A stretch of DNA of 64,000 nucleotides from Flavivirga aquatica (GTDB lineage Bacteria; Bacteroidota; Bacteroidia; Flavobacteriales; Flavobacteriaceae), in contig NZ_MDJD01000047.1 of NCBI RefSeq assembly GCF_001747085.1, positions 1 through 64,000 of the forward strand. The letters are read 5' to 3'. Below, piece after piece: positions 26,151-34,192 of the stretch (the stretch's first letter is position 1; each line of letters starts with the position of its first letter). Both the position numbers and the translations under genes were made by a program. The notes below the pieces were generated by a model. It saw only the letters and a program-made list of their open reading frames with translations. It was not told the origin of the DNA and did no database searches.

Positions 26151-26461
26151 AAACAAAAAAAAATGACAATTAAACCTTGTTTCAAGTATGGAAAAATTAT
26201 ACTATATGGTAGCTAATTTTAATTAAATAGTAGTTACTACAGCTATTTGTTTTATTAAATCTTCACCTTGTATAGGGTGATTTTTTTTGTTAAATTAAAA
26301 AATGTGATCCATGATGATTTGTGATTTATATGTAAGTAAAATCTATTTATTTGTAGGAAATTTATAAAAGAATGGCTCTCGTGTTATCGAGTATATTTTA
26401 TGAAATAATATTAGGGAGTTTATGAAAAAGAAATCGTGATTAATTATAAAATTTTCTATAG

Positions 26462-27145
26462 ATGCCCGATAAAATATTATTTTTTGACAATTGTCATATG
26501 ATCAAAATAGGTTTTCAACAAATTTTAAAGAATTATTCTGCTGCTCAATTTATTACAGTCTTATGGAATAATATTGATGATAGAATGAATGAGGCAATTG
26601 ATTATCATAAACCAGATATACTAATAATTAATTTTGATACCATTCAAAAAGGGGTTATTGATAAAGTTATAGATTATATCAAGAATAATCATAAAAAATT
26701 AAAAACAATATTATTATCTAATTTTATGCCTGAATTTATTTTAGATGTATTTTTTTTTAAAGGAGTACTAGGGTTTTTACACATTAATTCAAAAGGAATT
26801 GATATTGTGAATTGTATTAAAAGAGTACAAAATAAACAAGTATATATAAGTTCCGAGTTAGAGAAAAAGAAAGATCAAAATGTTAATGGATTTATAAAAA
26901 GGAGTTTAAGTATTCTTACGAAAAAAGAAGTTGAAGTAACAGAACTGATAATAAAAGGGAAAACGAGTAAAGAAATTGCTTTAATTTTAAATAATAGCCC
27001 ACGAACAATTGAAACGCATAGAAAGAATATTGCGGAAAAATTCGATATATTAGGACAAGGTAAATTGACTTTTTTTTTAGTAGGTAACAGAAAAATAATT
27101 TCTGAACTATTAAAGACTTCTAAGGAAAATATTGAAAATGAATAA
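26462..27145 (+). CDS. LuxR/NarL-type regulator with a degenerate receiver
   Basis: The 227-residue protein has a receiver-like N-terminus and a C-terminal LuxR helix-turn-helix (LTKKEVEVTELIIKGKTSKE, with TIETHRKNIAEKF). The receiver lacks the key residues: the phospho-acceptor position in PDILIIN is Asn57, the acidic pair is reduced to FDN, and the Lys of GYLLK is His in GFLHIN. It should therefore act without phosphorylation, like the atypical regulators of antibiotic clusters. Its place in the island 1 kb after the RiPP operon suggests, but does not prove, control of that operon. Confidence 0.82.
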   Translation: MPDKILFFDNCHMIKIGFQQILKNYSAAQFITVLWNNIDDRMNEAIDYHKPDILIINFDTIQKGVIDKVIDYIKNNHKKLKTILLSNFMPEFILDVFFFKGVLGFLHINSKGIDIVNCIKRVQNKQVYISSELEKKKDQNVNGFIKRSLSILTKKEVEVTELIIKGKTSKEIALILNNSPRTIETHRKNIAEKFDILGQGKLTFFLVGNRKIISELLKTSKENIENE

Positions 27146-27207
27146 CTGTATTAATTCTATTACTAGAATTGGTTAGTGTTCTAAAAACGGATTTATTAAT
27201 TTATAAT

Positions 27208-27236
27208 AAACCACCATCAAAAATAATGGTTTTTTT
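27208..27236 (+). terminator. Probable terminator after the LuxR-type gene
   Basis: AAACCA (27208-27213) can pair with TGGTTT (27227-27232), or ACCAT (27213-27217) with ATGGT (27226-27230), and seven T follow. The stem is short, so the call is moderate. It lies between convergent genes. Confidence 0.5.
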
Positions 27237-27256
27237 GCTCTTCGGGTATCAAGGAG

Positions 27257-27871
27257 TCAATTACCTAAAAGTAAGATAGACCTACTTTTACGTACGATTT
27301 TATAATCGAGTTCTAATTTCTGAAGACCTCTGGATATTGCTTCTCTAGAATAATTGAGATCTGTTGCTAGTTCTTTAATAGATATAACGATTTCTGATTC
27401 TTCAAGAAGAGTTGATGTTAACTTTAAATAATTGAATAGACGATCCTCAAGAGTTGCATGTAAAAGTTCTTGTATATTTCTTAACATAGCGGAGTAGCTA
27501 TCTTGATAACAGTTTATTATGTAGTTTTTTAGAATTTTAGATGATTGACTCCATTTCAAGATGTTTTTATTTGAGTTTACTAAAATTACAGTGTCTTTTA
27601 AAATTTCTATTTGAAATTTTAAGTTATATTCATTAAGTAAACTTGAAAAAAAAGCCTTTTCATTTGGTAAATGAAAAAGAAATATTTTTTTATCTGCATG
27701 TTGAATATATACTTTCACTAAACCAGATAAGAAGTAGTATGAATTGTTTTCTAAATCGAAAGAAAAACTGTTAGACGTATCTTCTTTTGTAATTGTTATA
27801 GTTTTGCTGTGTTTTTTAAAAAAAGCCTCAAACTCTTTTGTGGACTGTCTTTTTTTTAAAATCGGATGCAT
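27257..27871 (-). CDS. Crp/Fnr-family transcription regulator
   Basis: The 204-residue protein has a beta-roll sensor half (about 15-120) and a C-terminal winged helix with IKELATDLNYSREAISRGLQ. There is no Cys cluster for an FeS centre, so an Fnr-like oxygen sensor is unlikely; the ligand is unknown. It is the downstream member of a tandem pair with the gene at 27900-28619, 28 bp away on the same strand, and both lie inside the island. Confidence 0.83.
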   Translation of the reverse strand: MHPILKKRQSTKEFEAFFKKHSKTITITKEDTSNSFSFDLENNSYYFLSGLVKVYIQHADKKIFLFHLPNEKAFFSSLLNEYNLKFQIEILKDTVILVNSNKNILKWSQSSKILKNYIINCYQDSYSAMLRNIQELLHATLEDRLFNYLKLTSTLLEESEIVISIKELATDLNYSREAISRGLQKLELDYKIVRKSRSILLLGN

Positions 27872-27899
27872 ATTGGATATTTATGTTATTATTATAAAT

Positions 27900-28619
27900 T
27901 CAATCTGTTAATATGATAGAATTTGACTTTCTAATAATTTTTTTATTAAAATCTAATTGTTTAATAGTTCTTGTTATAGTTGATATGGATAAATTAAGAT
28001 CTAATGCCATTTCACTTCTTGAGATACTTATTTTTTTGTTTTTATAAATCATTGCTTTTACTTTTAGGTAGTTTAATAATCGTTCTTCTGTTGTATTTAA
28101 GATTAAATCTCTGAATATTATTATTAAGTTTTCAATGTTACGCTCACCAGATCTAATCATAGCTTTTTTTAATGACGTAAATCGATCTGCTAATTCCAAT
28201 ATTTTTGAATTAGGAACCCATAGTAAGGTGCTTTTCTCTAAAGTTGTAATAGAAAAATGAGCAGGTATCTTATTAATCATATTCATTAAATTAATAACTG
28301 TATTAAAATTAGGATATATGTGATGTAAAAGAAGCGAATTATTACCCTCTAAATGAACTTTTAAGAGACCTGAAAGAATTATTCCTGTGTGGTTACTAAG
28401 GATGCCTTGGGATACTATCACTTCCCCTATAGAATATGATTTTTTTGATGCATTGGCTAAAATAAGGTTGCGTAAATCTTCTTCAAATTCAAGTAATACT
28501 TCTAAGTCAGTATTAGTAGTTTGATTATTTGTTTTTGAATAATGGGGGTGCTGCTGTATTATTTTCATAATTATATTTTGCCAAATGTTTCCTTTTATTT
28601 CGATAAGTAAACTCTTCAA
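27900..28619 (-). CDS. Crp/Fnr-family transcription regulator
   Basis: The 239-residue protein has a cyclic-nucleotide-binding-like fold (SIGEVIVSQGILSNHTGIIL) and a C-terminal winged helix (ISRSEMALDLNLSISTITRT). The first 18 residues may be untranslated, because a second ATG (MKIIQQHPHYSK) is also plausible. It is a divergent paralogue of its downstream neighbour at 27257-27871 and probably cotranscribed with it. Control of the RiPP operon is possible but unproven. Confidence 0.8.
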   Translation of the reverse strand: MKSLLIEIKGNIWQNIIMKIIQQHPHYSKTNNQTTNTDLEVLLEFEEDLRNLILANASKKSYSIGEVIVSQGILSNHTGIILSGLLKVHLEGNNSLLLHHIYPNFNTVINLMNMINKIPAHFSITTLEKSTLLWVPNSKILELADRFTSLKKAMIRSGERNIENLIIIFRDLILNTTEERLLNYLKVKAMIYKNKKISISRSEMALDLNLSISTITRTIKQLDFNKKIIRKSNSIILTD

Positions 28620-29067
28620 AATATGGTCTTTGATTAGGTGATTTGGGATTGTTCTTGTTTTTGACTTTGATGGATTATAATATGAAGCTTCTTAAAGTTT
28701 TTTTCATTTTTAATGGTTTTTCCCCTAGGTTATTTATTTGTAAATCTTTTTGATATACCATTTTCTCTTTAGCTTTTTTAATAAATAAAGTCATCTTGTT
28801 ATTTATATTTGATTAAATATATGTTAATAAGTCGATTTATAGTTTTTTACTTACAAAAAAAATAAATTTCATTTACTTTTTTTGTAAATGGGACTTTGTT
28901 TTTTTAATATTATCAAAATTCAAGAAACTTATATTTACGTATGTAAAATTATGTATTCTGTTGGTATATTATAAGTTATGTGAATTAATTTACAGTGATT
29001 TTTCTCGTGATCTAGTTTTGTACATGTACTTGTGGTTTTGTGTGTAAATATTTTAGGAAGGGTTAGT
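28620..29067. other. Very AT-rich non-coding stretch at the right end of the island
   Basis: No gene, RNA or transposase signature was recognised here. The sequence is unusually T-rich and should hold the promoter for the crp-like pair on the minus strand. The flanking repeat starts at its right end. Confidence 0.5.
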
Positions 29068-29392
29068 ATTAATGGATATTTACTAAAAGATACAAGTTAA
29101 GAGAAACTTTATTAGCCATAGAAAAAATAGTAGTTCGTGATGAAAAATATTTTTATAAAGATTATAAAAAGAAAATAATGTATTAGATTTTCACAATACT
29201 ATCCTTTTTCTTATAGAAAAAGATATTGTTTGTTTAATAGTAAAAGAATTAACAACTGAAATTACAGGACAATTATTTTTAAGTAGATATATCATAGAGA
29301 CCCATAAGAAGAATATATATTTAAAATTACAAGTAAATAATGCAGCGGAGTTAATAAAAAAAGCCGTTTATTTAGGTTATATTAATGAGTAA
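29068..29392 (+). pseudogene. 3' fragment of the response-regulator gene (right copy)
   Basis: The segment aligns with 15331-15660, from the codons for INGYLLK to the stop. Changes include a TAA right after the codons for KDTS, small deletions in the DNA around the HTH start and several substitutions, while the last 110 bp are almost identical to the intact gene. It lacks the receiver, so it is dead. It forms the left half of the right flanking repeat. Confidence 0.85.
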
Positions 29393-29606
29393 CATATGAA
29401 TAAATGAATTTTGATGAATTTTTAAAATCACTATCAAAAATAAAAAACAGACAGCTTCCAGGAGAAGTATCACATTTTAAAATGGTGCCACCATTCCGTC
29501 AAGAGTTTCTAAAAAAACAAAAAGAAGCTATTAAAAAAGCTAAAAAAGCAGGCGTGTTAGCCTTGTTTTATCCAGATATTCATCATAGAACTAGATTTGT
29601 CTTAAT
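29068..29606 (+). repeat. Right copy of the island-flanking direct repeat
   Basis: Same orientation and same gene order (regulator 3' end, then Nudix 5' end) as 15331-15852. Here the Nudix part is intact and the regulator part is degraded, the reciprocal of the left copy. Confidence 0.85.
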
Positions 29607-30045
29607 TTTAAGAAATACCTATAAAGGCGTGCATTCTGCACAAGTGGCTTTCCCTGGAGGTAAGTTAGAAGATCAAGATACGTCAATTAAAGAAACAGCT
29701 ATAAGGGAAACTTTTGAAGAAGTAGGTGTACCAATAAATGCTATAGAAGTTGTTAAAGAGTTGTCGCAAGTCTATATACCACCAAGTAATTTTTATGTGT
29801 ATCCTTTTATAGCAATAACCAAAACTACACCAAGTTTTATAAAACAAGAAGATGAAGTTGAAGCTGTAATAGAGGTTGCTTTAGAAGATTTTTTAGGTGA
29901 TAAATCGGTAATAACTAAAAAAGTATCTACATCGTATAGTGTTGAAGTTGAGGTTCCTGCTTTTAAATTTAATGGTCATGCTGTTTGGGGAGCAACAGCA
30001 ATGATGCTAAGTGAAATTAAAGACTTGATAAAACAAATAGTCTAA
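29404..30045 (+). CDS. Nudix hydrolase, CoA-pyrophosphatase type
   Basis: The 213-residue protein carries a Nudix box, GGKLEDQDTSIKETAIRETF followed by EEVGV (about residues 87-111), with all catalytic Glu residues. The upstream RFVLILRNTYKGVHSAQVAFPGG matches the NuDiX CoA/NADH diphosphatase subgroup (YeaB/NUDT7-like). It would hydrolyse CoA or related nucleotide diphosphates. It originally followed the response regulator at 15052 and is now separated from it by the island. Confidence 0.9.
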   Translation: MNFDEFLKSLSKIKNRQLPGEVSHFKMVPPFRQEFLKKQKEAIKKAKKAGVLALFYPDIHHRTRFVLILRNTYKGVHSAQVAFPGGKLEDQDTSIKETAIRETFEEVGVPINAIEVVKELSQVYIPPSNFYVYPFIAITKTTPSFIKQEDEVEAVIEVALEDFLGDKSVITKKVSTSYSVEVEVPAFKFNGHAVWGATAMMLSEIKDLIKQIV

Positions 30046-30202
30046 TCTACTAGATTTATTACATTTGCATACTTATAGAGATAATATATTTTGAAGCATT
30101 TAATAAACTCTTTTTGTTTTAATAAAGTAGAAATAGAGGATAAAATTCAAAAAATCTATATTATATTAAGTATACTAATTAACTAATTTGACGTTTGATT
30201 TT

Positions 30203-31000
30203 ATGGGGTTGTTAAAAAAGAATCCATTTGGACATATACTATTTGTAAAAAAATGGTTGATAAGAATCTTTGGGATACTTTCTCATAGGCGATTTAGAGG
30301 ATTCAATGAGTTACAAATTGAAGGCTCAAACATAATAAAAGATTTACCAGATACTAATGTATTATTTATTTCTAATCATCAGACATATTTTGCAGATGTA
30401 GTATCTATGTTTCACGTATTTAATGCAAGTTTGAGTGGTCGTGTAGATTCTATAAAAAACGTAGGCTACATATGGAATCCTAAGCTTAATATATATTATG
30501 TAGCAGCTAAAGAAACTATGAAAGCGGGTTTGTTGCCAAAAATTTTAGCTTACATAGGTTCTATAAGTATAGAGCGTACATGGAGATCTGAAGGAAAGGA
30601 TATAAACCGACAAGTAAAAATGAGCGACATTTCTAGTATAGGAAAAGCTTTAGACGATGGTTGGGTAATTACTTTTCCGCAAGGAACTACTACACCTTTT
30701 AAGCCAATTAGAAAAGGAACAGCTCATATTATTAAGAGATATAAACCCATAGTAGTACCTATTGTTATAGATGGATTTAGAAGGTCTTTTGATAAGAAAG
30801 GATTGCGTATAAAAAAGAAAAATATCTTACAGAGTTTTGAAATAAAAGAACCTCTAGATATTGATTATGATAATGATTCTACAGATGATATTGTTAAAAA
30901 AATAGAATACGCTATTGAGCAACATCCATCATTCTTAAAAGTAATTTCTAGAAAAGAATTAGAAGCACAAGAAGCACTTAATAAAAAACGTGAGTGGTAA
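30203..31000 (+). CDS. 1-acyl-sn-glycerol-3-phosphate acyltransferase (PlsC-like)
   Basis: I prefer the ATG at 30203 (265 residues) over a TTG 15 bp upstream. The acyltransferase block I is SNHQTYFADV, which has one more residue between His and Asp than the usual NHxxxxD. Block III is FPQGTTTPFKPIRKG in place of the common FPEGTRS. The N-terminus has a weak hydrophobic segment, so it is probably membrane associated. It should acylate lysophosphatidate or a similar lipid. Confidence 0.82.
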   Translation: MGLLKKNPFGHILFVKKWLIRIFGILSHRRFRGFNELQIEGSNIIKDLPDTNVLFISNHQTYFADVVSMFHVFNASLSGRVDSIKNVGYIWNPKLNIYYVAAKETMKAGLLPKILAYIGSISIERTWRSEGKDINRQVKMSDISSIGKALDDGWVITFPQGTTTPFKPIRKGTAHIIKRYKPIVVPIVIDGFRRSFDKKGLRIKKKNILQSFEIKEPLDIDYDNDSTDDIVKKIEYAIEQHPSFLKVISRKELEAQEALNKKREW

Positions 31001-31011
31001 ATTTATAGAAT

Positions 31012-31168
31012 TTGGGTGTTACCCTGTCGGGTCGGGCTTTGCGTTTCAATCTTTTTAAAAAACGTCATTTTTAGAGTGAGCGATATGGCAATCTGTAAAA
31101 GTTTAATTTAAAAACATAGTGTATAGTTTGTCTTTTTTAAAAAGGATTTTCACTATAATCCCTAACAC
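31012..31168. repeat. REP-like dispersed repeat, copy B (with internal insert)
   Basis: It begins TTGGGTGTTACC, then GGTCGGGCTTTGCG, and ends AAAAAGGATTTTCACTATAA then TCCCTAACA. An additional 65 bp or so lies in the middle compared with copy C. It occupies the gap between the acyltransferase and recQ. Confidence 0.7.
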
Positions 31169-31212
31169 AAAAACCACTTCTTTACCTAATCAGAGATTCT
31201 AATGCCTTCTTT

Positions 31213-33327
31213 ATGTTAAAAGTAGATTACCAAAAAAGATTATATCCAACATTAAAAACATATTTTGGTTATGATGCGTTTAGAAAGCATCAACAAGATA
31301 TTGTTGAAGCTATTCTCGATAAAAAAGATTGTTTGGTTATTATGCCAACAGGAGGCGGGAAATCCATTTGTTTTCAGTTGCCAGCACTTCTATTTAAAGG
31401 TGTAACGATAGTAATATCTCCACTCATAGCCTTAATGAAAGATCAGGTAGATGGCTTAAATGCTAACGGTATTGCTGCGTCTTTTTTTAATAGTAGCCAA
31501 AGCACTATAGAGCAAGAGGATATTATTAATAAAGTCATTAAAGCAGAGCTAAAATTGCTTTATGTTGCTCCCGAAAGTTTATCAGGTATACAAAATATTT
31601 TAAATGAAACTTATGTGAGTTGCATCGCTATAGATGAAGCGCATTGTATATCGTCTTGGGGACATGATTTTAGACCTTCATACCAACAATTAGGCTTTTT
31701 AAAAGCAACCTTGCCTAATATTCCTATTGTAGCTTTAACAGCAACGGCAGATAAGGCAACACGAGAAGATATTGCAGCTCAATTACGAATAACACAGGCT
31801 ACCGAATTTTTATCTTCTTTTGATAGAAAAAATATTGAATTAGAGGTACGTCCTGCGAATAATAGAATAAATCAAGTTGTTAGTTTTATAAATAAAAATC
31901 CTAATCAATCAGGGATCATTTACTGTTTAAGTCGAAAAACGACCGAACAATTAGCATCAAAGCTGAAAACTAATGGTATTAAAGCTAAAGCATATCATGC
32001 AGGTTTAAATTTTAATGAGCGAAGCAAAGTACAAGAAGATTTTGTTTTTGATAGAACACAAATTGTTTGTGCAACAGTCGCATTTGGAATGGGTATCGAT
32101 AAATCTAATGTACGTTGGGTTATTCATTATAATATGCCTAAGAATATAGAAGGTTATTATCAAGAAATTGGACGTTCAGGGCGAGATGGCCTAAATGCAA
32201 AAGCCTTGTTGTTTCATAGCTATGCAGATGTTATTCAACTACGAAATTTTGCTAGTGGAGCTTCTAATGAAGAATTTCAGATTGCGAAGTTAGATCGTAT
32301 GAAACAATTTAGTGAAGCAACAACGTGTAGACGAAAAATTCTATTAAGTTATTTTGGAGAGTTATTGGCAGATAACTGTGGGAATTGTGACATATGTAAA
32401 AACCCACCCAAATTTTTTGATGGAACCGTAATTGCTCAAAAAATCTTATCAACTATTTATAGACTAAATCAAGCAGAAGCAACGGGAATGGTTATCGATG
32501 TATTACGAGGTGCAAATAACGCAGCGGTTTTAGAGAAAGGATACACCAATGTAAAAACCTTTGGCATAGGGAAAGATTTGGCATGGAAAGATTGGCAACA
32601 ATATATTATTCAGCTTATAAATCAAGGATTTTGTGAAATAGCATTCCACAAGAATAATGTGCTGCAACTTACCGAATTTTCAAATAAAGTATTGTTTAAA
32701 AATGCGAAAGTATCTTTAACAAAACCTGTTGATGTGGTTCAAGTAAAAACTTCGGAAACAAAAAAGAAAACTAAAAGCATTAGAAACAGTAACTTGTATG
32801 AGCGTTTACGTCAATTACGATACAAAATAGCTCAAGAAGAAAATATTCCTGCTTATTTAGTGTTTAATGATGCCACGTTAAAAGAAATAGAGAGAGAACG
32901 TCCAATGAGCGAAGCCGACTTTTTAAACATTAGTGGCGTTGGTCAACGAAAACTAGAAGTGTATGGAGATGAGTTTATAGCTGAAATTGTTGATTTTATG
33001 GGGTCTAAAATAAATAAACCTAAAAAAACAGATACCCATTTAGTAACTTATAAACTTTATAAATCGGGCTTATCTATAGATGAAATATCATTACAGCGAA
33101 AACTAAAATCTCCAACTATATATTCACATATAGCTAAACTTTATAGTGATGGTAAAGACATTAATATATTTGATTTTGTGTCTAAAAGTGAAGTCGAAGC
33201 AGTTAAAAAAGCGAAAAAAGAATTAGAATCCCCTAAAGCTTTAAAAACTTACTTTGATTATTTTGAAACGGAAATGGATTATTTTAAAATTCGTTTAGCA
33301 CTTAGTATTATTGATAAAGAAGCATAA
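31213..33327 (+). CDS. recQ: ATP-dependent DNA helicase RecQ
   Basis: The 704-residue protein has the full RecQ layout: Walker [18 protein letters not shown] (about 44-60), DEAH box [17 protein letters not shown] (about 136-152), motif [12 protein letters not shown], the RQC zinc cysteines ([20 protein letters not shown]), an HRDC domain (about 530-600) and a C-terminal helix-turn-helix extension that is common in Bacteroidetes RecQ. It unwinds DNA during recombination and replication repair. It is monocistronic. Confidence 0.96.
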   Translation: MLKVDYQKRLYPTLKTYFGYDAFRKHQQDIVEAILDKKDCLVIMPTGGGKSICFQLPALLFKGVTIVISPLIALMKDQVDGLNANGIAASFFNSSQSTIEQEDIINKVIKAELKLLYVAPESLSGIQNILNETYVSCIAIDEAHCISSWGHDFRPSYQQLGFLKATLPNIPIVALTATADKATREDIAAQLRITQATEFLSSFDRKNIELEVRPANNRINQVVSFINKNPNQSGIIYCLSRKTTEQLASKLKTNGIKAKAYHAGLNFNERSKVQEDFVFDRTQIVCATVAFGMGIDKSNVRWVIHYNMPKNIEGYYQEIGRSGRDGLNAKALLFHSYADVIQLRNFASGASNEEFQIAKLDRMKQFSEATTCRRKILLSYFGELLADNCGNCDICKNPPKFFDGTVIAQKILSTIYRLNQAEATGMVIDVLRGANNAAVLEKGYTNVKTFGIGKDLAWKDWQQYIIQLINQGFCEIAFHKNNVLQLTEFSNKVLFKNAKVSLTKPVDVVQVKTSETKKKTKSIRNSNLYERLRQLRYKIAQEENIPAYLVFNDATLKEIERERPMSEADFLNISGVGQRKLEVYGDEFIAEIVDFMGSKINKPKKTDTHLVTYKLYKSGLSIDEISLQRKLKSPTIYSHIAKLYSDGKDINIFDFVSKSEVEAVKKAKKELESPKALKTYFDYFETEMDYFKIRLALSIIDKEA

Positions 33328-33439
33328 TTTAACCAACGAAAAAATAATAATAAAGTTAATTCCTAATAGATTTGTTGTAGGAATCCTAGTTGTTAAGGTT
33401 TAAATTTGGAATCATAAGTGTATTAACTTCTTAAATCAT

Positions 33440-34029
33440 TTATTTTTCTTGTAACAGCTTTATTTGGATGTCAGAATAAGAAGAAAGATACAGAACAAAA
33501 AATAGAAACTAAAGCTCAAATAGAGAATGAGGTTAAAAAAGAAGCTATTAAATCTGTTACAAAAAAAGTCTAATATATTTAATGTTAGAGGATTCGTTTT
33601 ATGGTATTACAGTAGGTACAGAAATAGTAGTTTTATCAAGCAATAAAATTAAAAAAGCTACAACTGTAAATGGAGAAGGTTATTTTGATGTGTATAATAT
33701 ATTATCTTATGATAATGAAAAAATAGGCTATTTTCATTCAAACCCTTTTAATCAATCTTTAATTGTAGGTATGTATTGTGGTAATTACACCTAAAGCAAT
33801 AACAAAAGAAGGTTTTTATATAGGAACAACATTTCAAGAAATAGATTCTATACTTAATAATTTAGAAGTACACGGTTCTAAAATAGAAATAAAACTCATG
33901 TTACTCATGGAAATTTAAAGTTGCAATTAGATTATCCAATGTAATACTTATAAGTTAGATAAGAGCAAAATACCAGAAAACGCTAAGATTACCCAAATAA
34001 GTATTAAGAGGATAATAGTTAAGAATTAA
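33440..34029 (+). pseudogene. Decayed lipoprotein gene
   Basis: A lipobox-like start (IFLVTALFGCQNKKKDTEQK) has lost its ATG. After a loss in an A-run the frame continues as LEDSFYGITVGTEIVVLSSN and KIGYFHSNPFNQSLIVG, then in another frame as ITPKAITKEGFYIGTTFQEI, then after further shifts as SKIPENAKITQISIKRIIV and a stop at 34027-34029. At least three frameshifts and a missing start make it non-functional. The family was not identified with confidence. Confidence 0.6.
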
Positions 34030-34192
34030 TACATAGAATGTTAAGTGATTTCTTGTAAATGTCAATTTTAAATGAAAGCAAAAAGTAGAGTTTCACATTA
34101 AAACGCTAATTATAGTTAATAACTCCTAACAATTCTCCTAAAAAAACTACATCAAAATTCTTAATTTGCAGCTTATATTTAAAAAATCGTAA

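Larger units (their letters stand above)
25716..26461. other. Non-coding stretch between RiPP operon remnant DNA and the LuxR-type regulator
   Basis: No coding frame was recognised. It holds a 12-bp inverted repeat (25950-26035), a perfect 23-bp dyad (26128-26150) and a small terminator-like hairpin, TCACC (26263-26267) with GGTGA (26276-26280), followed by eight T. A short transcript ending there is possible. Confidence 0.45.
15661..29392 (+). mobile_element. Inserted genomic island carrying a RiPP cluster (putative single-crossover integrant)
   Basis: The 13.7-kb segment separates a response-regulator gene from the Nudix gene that originally followed it. The ancestral junction is present twice, once at each edge, as direct repeats of about 520-540 bp. 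Inside are the RiPP operon, three regulators, transposase remnants and long stretches of non-coding DNA. No integrase, relaxase or attachment site is visible, so homologous recombination of a circle carrying a junction copy is the simplest explanation. Tandem duplication followed by replacement is an alternative. Confidence 0.65.

Noticed and set aside
15661-29392. Integrative conjugative element or prophage
   Set aside because: No integrase, relaxase, conjugation, replication or phage structural genes are visible inside; only transposase remnants occur.
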